This document shows positions 1-6,270 of a stretch of DNA of 14,260 bases, piece by piece. The stretch covers positions 1 through 14,260 of the forward strand of contig CAAGLV010000059.1 of the NCBI GenBank assembly GCA_900770875.1, read 5' to 3'. The notes beneath the pieces were generated by a model, which had not been told where the DNA came from, ran no database searches, and saw only the letters and a list, made by a program, of their open reading frames with translations. A program made the position numbers and the translations under genes. How positions within the stretch are numbered: the stretch's first letter is position 1; each line of letters begins with the position of its first letter. The stretch comes from Flavobacteriales bacterium (GTDB lineage Bacteria; Bacteroidota; Bacteroidia; Flavobacteriales; Weeksellaceae).

Positions 1-139
1 CTCTATCTCTTGCTCCCCATTGCTTATTTGATTTAAGGGTACGTTCAACTTCTTTATCAGCATATTTTCCTTCAAAGAAAATATTATTTAATGTATCGGT
101 AATCCCGACGAACAAATTTTTATACGGTAAAATCTTCAT
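1..139 (-). CDS. RsmB/NOP-like rRNA (cytosine-C5) methyltransferase, N-terminal fragment
   Basis: Only the first 46 codons are present; the gene runs off the left edge. The start ATG lies at 139-137 and the frame is open to position 1. The peptide begins MKILPYKNLFVGITDTLNNI and includes YADKEVERTLKSNKQWGARDR (residues about 26-46). From memory of the family, this matches the N-terminal NusB-like helical domain of Bacteroidota RsmB/NOP-type methyltransferases, which often carry 'YADKxIExxLKxNxxWGxRDR' near the start. Those enzymes methylate cytosine in rRNA using S-adenosylmethionine; that catalytic domain is outside the window, so the activity is inferred. The start lies 23 bases after the thioesterase stop, on the same strand, so the two genes are probably co-transcribed. 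Confidence 0.62.
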   Translation of the reverse strand, partial: MKILPYKNLFVGITDTLNNIFFEGKYADKEVERTLKSNKQWGARDR

Positions 140-162
140 AATTCGATGCAAATTTACAAAGA

Positions 163-606
163 CTAAATTGTTTTACTTGTATTAAAATCAATTTTAAAGG
201 TATTTTTCACAATTTCGGGTACTTCTACAACTTTATTTGTTTGATAATCGAAGGTTACAATCCCTGTTTTTACTTTGGCTATTAATTTATCCTTACAAGT
301 TACTTTATAAAAAATATCAAAACTAACACGTGTAAAATCGCCTATTGTAATTTCTATTTCTAACTGATCGTTATAAAATGCTTGGTTTTTATATTCTATG
401 GCAGCATCGGCCATAATAATACCAACGCCAGCCAAATTCATTTCGTTCCATCCAAAATGATTCAGAAACTGTACACGCGCTTCGTGGATAATTGATAATA
501 CTTTATCGTTAGCTAAATGATTGCCATAATTTAAATCGGTAATGCGAACCGGAATTATGGTTTTAAATGAATAATTTTCTGGTAAATTAAGTTTTATACG
601 AGCCAT
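163..606 (-). CDS. Hotdog-fold acyl-CoA thioesterase (YbgC/FadM/4HBT type)
   Basis: A 147-residue protein of the usual single-domain hotdog length, likely cytoplasmic. The signature is at residues 21-48: RITDLNYGNHLAND, then HEAR. It corresponds to the family pattern 'DxDxxGHxNNxxyl...ExAR', in which Asp24 is the expected catalytic acid and Glu42/Arg44 sit on the long helix. One departure is visible: the usual 'GHxNN' reads GNHLAND here. Members hydrolyse acyl- or aroyl-CoA thioesters; the substrate cannot be told from sequence. The ATG at 606 is preceded at a suitable distance by a perfect TAnnTTTG box (630-637), which supports this start. The gene lies upstream of, and probably in one transcript with, the RsmB-like gene. 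Confidence 0.8.
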   Translation of the reverse strand: MARIKLNLPENYSFKTIIPVRITDLNYGNHLANDKVLSIIHEARVQFLNHFGWNEMNLAGVGIIMADAAIEYKNQAFYNDQLEIEITIGDFTRVSFDIFYKVTCKDKLIAKVKTGIVTFDYQTNKVVEVPEIVKNTFKIDFNTSKTI

Positions 607-629
607 TTTTTATGTCCTAAATTTTGCAT

Positions 630-637
630 CAAATATA
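630..637 (-). promoter_or_regulatory. Bacteroidota-type -7 element of the thioesterase gene
   Basis: On the minus strand this reads TATATTTG, an exact fit to the TAnnTTTG -7 consensus known for Bacteroides and Flavobacterium. It lies 23 bases before the start ATG, giving a short leader of roughly 15-18 bases, typical for the phylum. No good TTTG is found 17-23 bases upstream, because that place is taken by the T-tract and stem of a terminator. It is therefore a candidate only. Confidence 0.45.
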
Positions 638-640
638 ACT

Positions 641-677
641 TAAAAAAGAAAGGGTTTTAGTCTTTCAACTAAAACCC
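641..677 (-). terminator. Intrinsic terminator, minus strand, with no gene in front of it
   Basis: A perfect 10-bp stem, GGGTTTTAGT (652-661) against ACTAAAACCC (668-677), with a 6-base loop. Read on the minus strand it is followed by TTTCTTTTTT, a good U-tract; on the plus strand the following bases are a poor U-tract. It is oriented to stop leftward transcription arriving from 678-936, yet no gene lies there on the minus strand. It sits directly upstream of the thioesterase promoter box, so it may insulate that gene, or end an unannotated small RNA. Confidence 0.7.
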
Positions 678-910
678 AATTGATTTTTGTACTTACTTTA
701 AGGTAAGCATAATTTAACATTTAAAAAATCAATCTTACTCTCTACTACCTATTGCTAATTTAAAATCTATTTTTTTACTAAACAAATAATTAGATAAAAT
801 TTTAAAATATATTTTTAAAAAACAATACGTGTTAAATGATTAAAAATACTTATCGTTTTAATCAGCTCTTTATAATTCCTTATTTCGAAACATATTTTCT
901 AAAAATATTG

Positions 911-917
911 TATTTTG
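911..917 (+). promoter_or_regulatory. Possible -7 element of tex
   Basis: TATTTTG, 19 bases before the tex ATG, is one base shorter than the TAnnTTTG consensus. No TTTG lies at the proper -33 distance (the nearest is TTTCG at about 883-887). The position suits a short leader. Weak support. Confidence 0.3.
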
Positions 918-936
918 CAAACCTATTATTTTAATT

Positions 937-3069
937 ATGGAATTGACACAATTCATTCAAAATTCGTTACCTACAATTTCCGAAAAATCGATTTTAAACA
1001 CCATTAAATGCTTAAACGATGATTTTACTATTCCATTTATTGCGAGATATCGTAAAGAAATGACTGGTAATCTTGATGAAGTAGAAATTTCTACCATTAA
1101 AAAATTAAAAAATCAATACCAAGAAATTATTGATCGTAAAAATTTTATTTTACAAACCTTAACCGAAAATCAACAACTAACTCATGATATCGAATCAAAA
1201 ATCAATAAGACTTTTGATTTAAATACATTAGAAGATATTTATTTACCTTTTAAAAAGAAAAAGAAAACCAAAGCTTTAATTGCCAAAGAAAAAGGGTTAG
1301 AACCTTTAGCTAAAATCATTATGAAACAAAATATGATTAATGATTTAGACCAATTAATTGCGAAATATCTTACCAACGAAGTACCAACAAATGCTGATGC
1401 TTTAGAAGGTGTAAACCATATTATTGCCGAATGGATTAACGAAAACGAATATGTACGCCATCGTTTACGCGAAATGTATCGTCGCCAAGCAACCATCGAA
1501 TCGAAGGTGGTAAAAGCAAAAATTGACGAAGAAGGTGCAAAAATTTACACCAACTATTTTGCTTATCAAGAACCTTTAAAAAAATGTGCTTCGCACCGAT
1601 TATTGGCCATGTTGCGTGGCGAACGAGAAGGATTTTTAAAACTTACCATTGCTATAGATAAAAAGGATGCATTTAAGTTTTTAGAATATACTCTTGTAAA
1701 ATCGCTTCAGCCCGAAATTTCTTGGATAATCGAAGAAGCTATAAAAGATAGTTATAAACGATTATTGGCTCCGTCTATCGTAACCGAAATTTTAAAAGAA
1801 GCCAAATTAAAAGCCGACATCACTTCTATTGATGTTTTCTCTAAAAATTTAAATCAATTATTATTAGCGCCACCTTTAGGCGAAAAACGCATTTTAGCTA
1901 TCGATCCGGGTTATAAATCGGGCTGTAAAATAGTTTGTTTAGACGAGCAAGGAAATTTATTACACAACGAAAATATTTATCCACATGCACCGCAAAACGA
2001 TAAAACAAATGCCATTAAAAAATTAAAATCGTTAGTAAATGCTTATGCGATAGAGGCCATTTCGATTGGAAATGGAACAGCATCAAGAGAAACCGAAAAC
2101 TTGGTGCAGAATATTGCTTTTGATCGTCCTTTAAAAGTTTTTGTGGTAAACGAAGCTGGTGCATCGGTTTACTCGGCATCAAAAATTGCGCGCGACGAAT
2201 TTCCGGACAAAGATGTTACCGTTCGTGGAGCAGTTTCTATTGGTCGTCGTTTACAAGATCCGCTTGCCGAATTGGTTAAAATAGATCCTAAATCGATTGG
2301 TGTTGGGCAATATCAGCACGATGTAGACCAAACTTTATTAAAAAACGAGTTAGACGAAGTGGTTTCGTTTTGTGTAAATAAAGTAGGCGTAAATTTAAAT
2401 ACAGCAAGTAAACATTTACTAAATTATGTATCGGGAATTGGCGAAAAATTAGCCGAAAATATTGTGGCTTATCGTACCGAAAATGGACCTTTTACAAGCA
2501 GAGACGAATTAAAAAATGTGCCTCGTTTAGGCGAAAAAGCTTATCAACAAGCTTCGGCATTTTTACGAATTATTGATGCTAAAAATCCGTTAGATAATTC
2601 GGCCGTACATCCCGAATCGTATGCTATTGTTAAAAAAATGGCAAAAGATTTAAAGGTTGAAATTGAAGATTTAATTCAGAATAAAGAATTAATTTCGAAA
2701 ATTGAAATCGAAAAATACATTACTAAAGATGTAGGATTACCAACTTTAGAAGATATTTTAAAAGAGTTAGAAAAACCAGGTTTAGATCCTCGTTCTACAG
2801 CTAAAGTTTTTAGTTTCGACCAAAGATTAAAGAAATTTGAAGATTTAAAAATCGGAATGAAAGTTCCCGGAATCATCAATAACATTACTAATTTTGGTTG
2901 TTTTGTTGATATTGGATTAAAAGAAAATGGTTTAGTACATATTTCGAAAATCTGTAACGAATTTATTTCGGATGTTTCTACCAAAGTACATTTACAACAA
3001 CAAGTAGAAGTTACTGTTATTGGTATTGATACCGAAAAACGTAAAATACAATTATCACTTATTGATTAA
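937..3069 (+). CDS. tex: Tex-family transcription accessory / RNA-binding protein (S1 domain)
   Basis: A 710-residue cytoplasmic nucleic-acid-binding protein, somewhat shorter than the roughly 770-residue proteobacterial Tex and usual for Bacteroidota. The N-terminal helical Tex region carries FIARYRKEMTGNLDE near residues 34-48 and LEDIYLPFKKKKKTKA further on. A YqgF/RuvC-like domain begins at IDPGYKSGC (Ile322-Asp323). A helix-hairpin-helix segment spans about 488-545, with VSGIGEKLAENIVAYR and VPRLGEKAYQQ. An S1 RNA-binding domain occupies about 638-710 (GMKVPGIINNITNFGCFVDI...ENGLVHIS). Tex-family proteins bind RNA/DNA and associate with transcription and RNA handling; no enzymatic activity is assured here. 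The gene stands alone, with divergent and convergent neighbours, and ends in a strong terminator. Confidence 0.95.
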   Translation: MELTQFIQNSLPTISEKSILNTIKCLNDDFTIPFIARYRKEMTGNLDEVEISTIKKLKNQYQEIIDRKNFILQTLTENQQLTHDIESKINKTFDLNTLEDIYLPFKKKKKTKALIAKEKGLEPLAKIIMKQNMINDLDQLIAKYLTNEVPTNADALEGVNHIIAEWINENEYVRHRLREMYRRQATIESKVVKAKIDEEGAKIYTNYFAYQEPLKKCASHRLLAMLRGEREGFLKLTIAIDKKDAFKFLEYTLVKSLQPEISWIIEEAIKDSYKRLLAPSIVTEILKEAKLKADITSIDVFSKNLNQLLLAPPLGEKRILAIDPGYKSGCKIVCLDEQGNLLHNENIYPHAPQNDKTNAIKKLKSLVNAYAIEAISIGNGTASRETENLVQNIAFDRPLKVFVVNEAGASVYSASKIARDEFPDKDVTVRGAVSIGRRLQDPLAELVKIDPKSIGVGQYQHDVDQTLLKNELDEVVSFCVNKVGVNLNTASKHLLNYVSGIGEKLAENIVAYRTENGPFTSRDELKNVPRLGEKAYQQASAFLRIIDAKNPLDNSAVHPESYAIVKKMAKDLKVEIEDLIQNKELISKIEIEKYITKDVGLPTLEDILKELEKPGLDPRSTAKVFSFDQRLKKFEDLKIGMKVPGIINNITNFGCFVDIGLKENGLVHISKICNEFISDVSTKVHLQQQVEVTVIGIDTEKRKIQLSLID

Positions 3070-3082
3070 AAGATAATAACAT

Positions 3083-3117
3083 AAAAAAATCCAATCAGAA
3101 ATTGATTGGATTTTTTT
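3083..3117. terminator. Bidirectional terminator between tex and the lipoprotein gene
   Basis: A 15-bp perfect stem, seven A's plus ATCCAATCA (3083-3097) pairing with TGATTGGAT plus T's (3103-3117), around a 5-base loop. The flanking A-run and T-run make a U-tract on either strand. It lies between two convergent genes and can serve both. Confidence 0.9.
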
Positions 3118-3139
3118 ATATTATATAAAGCATCAAAGC

Positions 3140-3661
3140 TTAATCAAACTTTGCTTTGTATTGTTTATCGAATTCTGCTTTTTCGGCATCTGTCATCTTA
3201 TTACGCGCATATTTTATGGAATATCCTCCAATAATGCGTGCTATTGTATCTTTAGGCTCTACTTTATAAAATAGCCAATCTGATATCTTTTTATCGTCGA
3301 TAACAATTGTATCGTTTAATTTAACTTCTTTTGTTAAAACTGGCTGATTATCTATAACTCCTTTTAAAACACCTTTATCATAATACACATCGCGTATCCA
3401 AATATGCTCTTGTCTCTCTGTATTACCATCTTTAACAATATATTCTTGTTTTACGATAAAATTACTCATCGTAGAATCTTTTAATTCTAAAGCTAATTTA
3501 AAATCATCAAACGATTTACGGGCTTGTTGTGTTATACTGTCTAAGTCTGCTAATTCTTGTTTTTGCTTATCTATACGTTTATAAGCATCTGTACCTGCAT
3601 TTTTATTATCGCAAGCAATAAACAATAAGGCAACAGAAAATAATAATACTATTTTTTTCAT
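3140..3661 (-). CDS. Lipoprotein with a DUF2314 domain
   Basis: A 173-residue predicted lipoprotein. I choose the ATG at 3661 because it begins MKKIVLLFSVALLFIAC, a lipoprotein signal peptide with Cys17 as the lipidation site; a Met 12 codons upstream would bury it. After the signal comes a charged helical stretch (about 25-65) containing ARKSFDDFKLAL. Then a globular part has EHIWIRDVYY (85-94), GVIDNQPVL (101-109) and ISDWLFYK (126-133). This H-W ... N-x-P ... ISDW order is that of the DUF2314 (YegJ-like) family, whose function is unknown. The gene follows the HTTM gene by 38 bases on the same strand, so it is likely co-expressed and may act in the envelope with that membrane protein. The family call is by motif recall only. 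Confidence 0.75.
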   Translation of the reverse strand: MKKIVLLFSVALLFIACDNKNAGTDAYKRIDKQKQELADLDSITQQARKSFDDFKLALELKDSTMSNFIVKQEYIVKDGNTERQEHIWIRDVYYDKGVLKGVIDNQPVLTKEVKLNDTIVIDDKKISDWLFYKVEPKDTIARIIGGYSIKYARNKMTDAEKAEFDKQYKAKFD

Positions 3662-3699
3662 TTTAAAGGAATTAGTTGTTTTAACTAAATTAATCAATA

Positions 3700-5079
3700 T
3701 TAAGGAATTAAACTAAAATTTAATTCTTTTGGTTGAGGCTTTATCCATGATTGATGTCCAAAATATTTCCATTTAACCTTTGCTAAATCTACATTTGGAT
3801 TAGTAAACTGATAATATTCGCTATTATTTACAGCCACTTTTACATCAGCAAAAACCATTACATTTTTTCCTTTTCGTTTATAATCTTCTTGAATAAACTT
3901 AGCAAATTGCCAAATCATATCTGGAGACGAACCTACTCTGCTAGCTTGTTTTATAGTTAAATAATCGGTAATATTAATTGCTTCTTTACCATAAATTTTC
4001 CCATCTTTATCTGGAAAAGCAACATAAAATTGCGAATTATTCGATCGTACTCTAAGCATCATTCGCCAAGATAAACGATGCCCTTCTTCGGTCCAAAAAA
4101 CATTCCCAGGAATATGGTAATGACGCAATGGTAAATAAATTTGCCAAATTAAATAGAACATTAATATATACGAAAATGCGATTCGGCGCGGTGTAATTAA
4201 TCCATCTTCGTCGTTACGATCCATCATAAATGATTTTGTTTTAAAGAAAATCTCCTGAATTTGAGTAGGATCGTAAAAAAAGATCATCATTGCTAAAGCA
4301 AAAAATGGAAAAATTCCGATTCCGAAAACTAACGAATTAAATACATGGAAAAATATAGCACATTTTAAACCAAAACTTCTGGTTTTTGGGAAAAGCATTA
4401 CCGGCACAATTAATAAATCGAAAAAGAATCCACACCACGAAAAAATCTGTGCAAACTCTAAACTTCCTACAATTTTAGCTAATCCATCTAAATGATATTT
4501 TTGGTTTAATAAAAAGGCATATCCGTTAAAATGTGTGTTTAAAAAAACACCATTAAACCAATCTGGATATAATTTTGCAACAGCCGCATATGTGTAAACA
4601 ATAAACATTTGCGCAATAAAAATTACACGAACCCAATTTTTACATGTTAATCTTTTGATGCGAGGAAATAATAAACTATCTACCGAAAAAAATTGTTGTG
4701 CTGGCATTATTGTCATTAACCAACTTACCAACATAAAAAGATAATAATGATTATTGTAACTTGTTTTTTGCATGAAGTAAGACAAAGTCCACATAATTGC
4801 AAATAAAATAATGGAAAAGCGATATAAAAAACCAGCTGCAATTAAAACCCCTAAAAATCCCATTATAACATAATAATAAATCATATTAGGACCTAAAAGA
4901 TTGTTCATCCACTCGAATCCAATAAATGTAAAAGTTAACTTAGGTTCTACCATATTTACATTTACCCAACCGGTAAAAATTGCTCCCCAACATTCTGCGA
5001 CAATTAATAATCCAAATATTATTCGGAAAATTACCAATGCTGAATTATCTATTTTTCGAAATAAATATTCGCTAAACAT
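3700..5079 (-). CDS. HTTM-domain membrane protein (vitamin K-dependent gamma-carboxylase homologue)
   Basis: A 459-residue integral membrane protein with about six or seven hydrophobic segments in residues 15-320 and a soluble C-terminal part. It belongs to the HTTM superfamily that includes vertebrate gamma-glutamyl carboxylase (GGCX). Three landmarks support this. AAVAKLYPDWFNG, with Lys169, resembles GGCX 'AGVKKLDADWVEG', whose second lysine (Lys218) is the proposed catalytic base. FFHVFNSL, with His245 and Asn248, is the conserved H-x2-N segment. TEEGHRLSWRMML (about 330-342) resembles GGCX 'EEGxxFSWRxML'. GGCX carboxylates glutamate using reduced vitamin K. Whether bacterial homologues do the same with menaquinol is not established, so the reaction is inference. 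A DUF2314 lipoprotein follows, and a CxxC protein diverges from its 5' end. Confidence 0.85.
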   Translation of the reverse strand: MFSEYLFRKIDNSALVIFRIIFGLLIVAECWGAIFTGWVNVNMVEPKLTFTFIGFEWMNNLLGPNMIYYYVIMGFLGVLIAAGFLYRFSIILFAIMWTLSYFMQKTSYNNHYYLFMLVSWLMTIMPAQQFFSVDSLLFPRIKRLTCKNWVRVIFIAQMFIVYTYAAVAKLYPDWFNGVFLNTHFNGYAFLLNQKYHLDGLAKIVGSLEFAQIFSWCGFFFDLLIVPVMLFPKTRSFGLKCAIFFHVFNSLVFGIGIFPFFALAMMIFFYDPTQIQEIFFKTKSFMMDRNDEDGLITPRRIAFSYILMFYLIWQIYLPLRHYHIPGNVFWTEEGHRLSWRMMLRVRSNNSQFYVAFPDKDGKIYGKEAINITDYLTIKQASRVGSSPDMIWQFAKFIQEDYKRKGKNVMVFADVKVAVNNSEYYQFTNPNVDLAKVKWKYFGHQSWIKPQPKELNFSLIP

Positions 5080-5156
5080 ATTTGTTTTTTATTTTTGGCT
5101 AATTTATAAATTTACGTTTCGTATATTGTTATATCTTTTGATATATTTATAGGGAA

Positions 5157-5555
5157 ATGAAGAAGAAAATTATACTTTTTGATGGAATTTGTAACCTATG
5201 TAATACATCTGTGCAGTTTATCATAAAAAACGATCTAAAAAATCAATTTATGTTTGCATCGTTGCAATCCAATTTTGGGCAGAAATTTTTAATCGAAAAT
5301 AACCTAAATACGACAAATTTTGATTCGATAATCTTAATCGATCAGGAGCAAATTTATCAAAAATCTAACGCAGCAATACGTATAGCGAAACAATTAAAAT
5401 TTCCCTACAATTTAATTTCTGTTTTTATTGTTATACCGACAAAAGCCAGAGATTATTGTTATTCGATAATTGCTAAAAATCGGTACAAATGGTTTGGCAA
5501 GCAAGATAGTTGTTGGCTTGCAACACCCGATTTGAAAAGTAAATTTTTAGATTAA
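5157..5555 (+). CDS. DCC-family (DUF393) thiol-disulfide oxidoreductase-like protein
   Basis: A 132-residue small protein with no signal peptide. The N-terminus holds the DCC-family signature FDGICNLCN (residues 8-16), with Cys12 and Cys15 in a CxxC arrangement just after the first strand, thioredoxin-like in placement. The middle (FASLQS, about 33-38) and the C-terminal YRKWFGK-type segment (here NRYKWFGKQDSCW, about 108-120) also fit DUF393. The family is annotated as predicted thiol-disulfide oxidoreductases; the substrate is unknown. HTTM and DUF393 genes are often neighbours or fused in other genomes, to my knowledge, so its divergent position 77 bases from the HTTM gene is meaningful. 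A TATCTTTTG at 5132-5140 could be its -7 box. AGGGA just before the ATG is too close to be a good ribosome site. Confidence 0.85.
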   Translation: MKKKIILFDGICNLCNTSVQFIIKNDLKNQFMFASLQSNFGQKFLIENNLNTTNFDSIILIDQEQIYQKSNAAIRIAKQLKFPYNLISVFIVIPTKARDYCYSIIAKNRYKWFGKQDSCWLATPDLKSKFLD

Positions 5556-5558
5556 TTT

Positions 5559-5888
5559 TTACTTTTTATGACGTTTCTTTAAAATTTCTAACACATCTTT
5601 TAATTCGAAACCTCTATCATGAACGGCCATTAAATAATAAAAGAAAACATCTGCCGACTCTTCTAAAAAAGCAACATCATCGCTATGAGACGAAGCAATT
5701 ACCATTTCTACAGCTTCTTCGCCCATTTTTTTTGCAATTTGAGATGTTCCTTTTTTATGAACGCGTTTCATTTTCGATTTTTTAGCATCTTCTAATTTTG
5801 CTTCTTCGATTAATGCTTCGAGTTTTTTGAGAAAAGGAAATTCTTTTTCTTTTTTGTTTTCTTGTGATTCTGATTTTTTAAATTCCAT
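5559..5888 (-). CDS. HisE-like phosphoribosyl-ATP pyrophosphohydrolase (MazG-type fold)
   Basis: A 109-residue all-alpha protein. Residues 17-29 (FPFLKKLEALIEE) match the HisE start helix. GTSQIAKKMGEEAVEMVIA (47-65) gives the metal-binding E57-E58-x2-E61, and EESAD (76-80) supplies E77 and D80, completing the EExxE...ExxD pattern of the MazG/HisE superfamily. HisE removes pyrophosphate from phosphoribosyl-ATP in histidine synthesis. Two oddities are visible. The usual HisE 'SYTxxL' before the glycine is replaced by the basic SKMKRVHKK, and about 16 highly charged residues (KKSESQENKKEKE) precede the domain. No other his gene is nearby, and in Bacteroidota HisE is commonly fused to HisI. It could therefore be the pathway enzyme or a related nucleotide pyrophosphatase. 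It converges with the DCC gene. Confidence 0.75.
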   Translation of the reverse strand: MEFKKSESQENKKEKEFPFLKKLEALIEEAKLEDAKKSKMKRVHKKGTSQIAKKMGEEAVEMVIASSHSDDVAFLEESADVFFYYLMAVHDRGFELKDVLEILKKRHKK

Positions 5889-6270
5889 CTTTAAAATTTC
5901 GTTGAGTAAAAATAGAAATTACCACGTTAAATCCGACATAATCCTCAAGGTATTTTTTATTTAAAACTTATAAATATTCATTCTGAACTAAATAAAAACC
6001 GTTATTTTGTATTAAAATCTGATAAAAATTCGGGAAAATATTCTTTTATCTCACGCCTTTTTAATTAAAAAATCAACAACAGTTTTTACGTTTTACTGAA
6101 TTTTAATATTGTCTAAGTTTAAAATCACTAACAAAAAAGCAATAAACTAATCACCTTCAGTAAGAATAATAAAATTTTAACCGATAAAATCAGTTCTTCA
6201 ATATTTCTATACAAATTTCTATTTAATTAGAAATAATCTTATTTTTACAACAAATAAACAAACGCAAACA
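5889..6270. other. Gene-free divergent region between hisE-like gene and gcvP
   Basis: 382 AT-rich bases without a protein gene on either strand: there is no ATG on the plus strand, and minus-strand ATGs close within about six codons. Weak -7-like boxes are TAAAAATA (5907-5914; minus-strand TATTTTTA) for the hisE-like gene and TATTTTTA (6240-6247) for gcvP, each differing from TAnnTTTG only at the final base but without a good -33 partner. A 7-bp dyad, ATTTCTA (6215-6221) and TAGAAAT (6228-6234), lies about 36 bases before the gcvP start and could be an operator. I looked for a glycine riboswitch and saw no recognisable core. Confidence 0.4.

Larger units (their letters stand above)
607..936. 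other. Gene-free divergent region between the thioesterase gene and tex
   Basis: Very AT-rich, 330 bases, with no convincing protein gene. It contains the minus-strand terminator (641-677) and the thioesterase -7 box (630-637). It also holds a 9-bp AT-rich inverted repeat, TGATTAAAA (837-845) with TTTTAATCA (856-864), and a small dyad CTTAC/GTAAG (692-696/703-707). Near tex, two overlapping divergent -7-like boxes are seen: TATTTTG (911-917, plus) and TAGGTTTG (925 down to 918, minus, an exact TAnnTTTG match). A minus-strand start there would give a transcript of about 270 bases ending at the 641-677 terminator. A 26-codon minus-strand frame starting at 720 runs through the terminator stem; I do not consider it a gene. 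Confidence 0.4.

Noticed and set aside
642..720. A 26-codon minus-strand frame running through the orphan terminator, considered as an attenuation leader peptide
   Set aside because: The codons are not enriched for one amino acid and the thioesterase gene has its own -7 box downstream of the hairpin, so attenuation is not needed to explain it.
3662..3697. A 12-codon extension of the DUF2314 lipoprotein
   Set aside because: It would place polar residues before an otherwise standard lipoprotein signal peptide; the ATG at 3661 is preferred.
4901..5152. An 83-codon plus-strand frame ending just before the DCC gene
   Set aside because: Most of it is antisense to the well-supported HTTM gene and the rest is the AT-rich promoter region; no start signal or recognisable product.
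5889..6270. Glycine riboswitch before gcvP
   Set aside because: No GC-containing paired core or tandem aptamer-like arrangement was recognisable; the region is almost entirely A and T.
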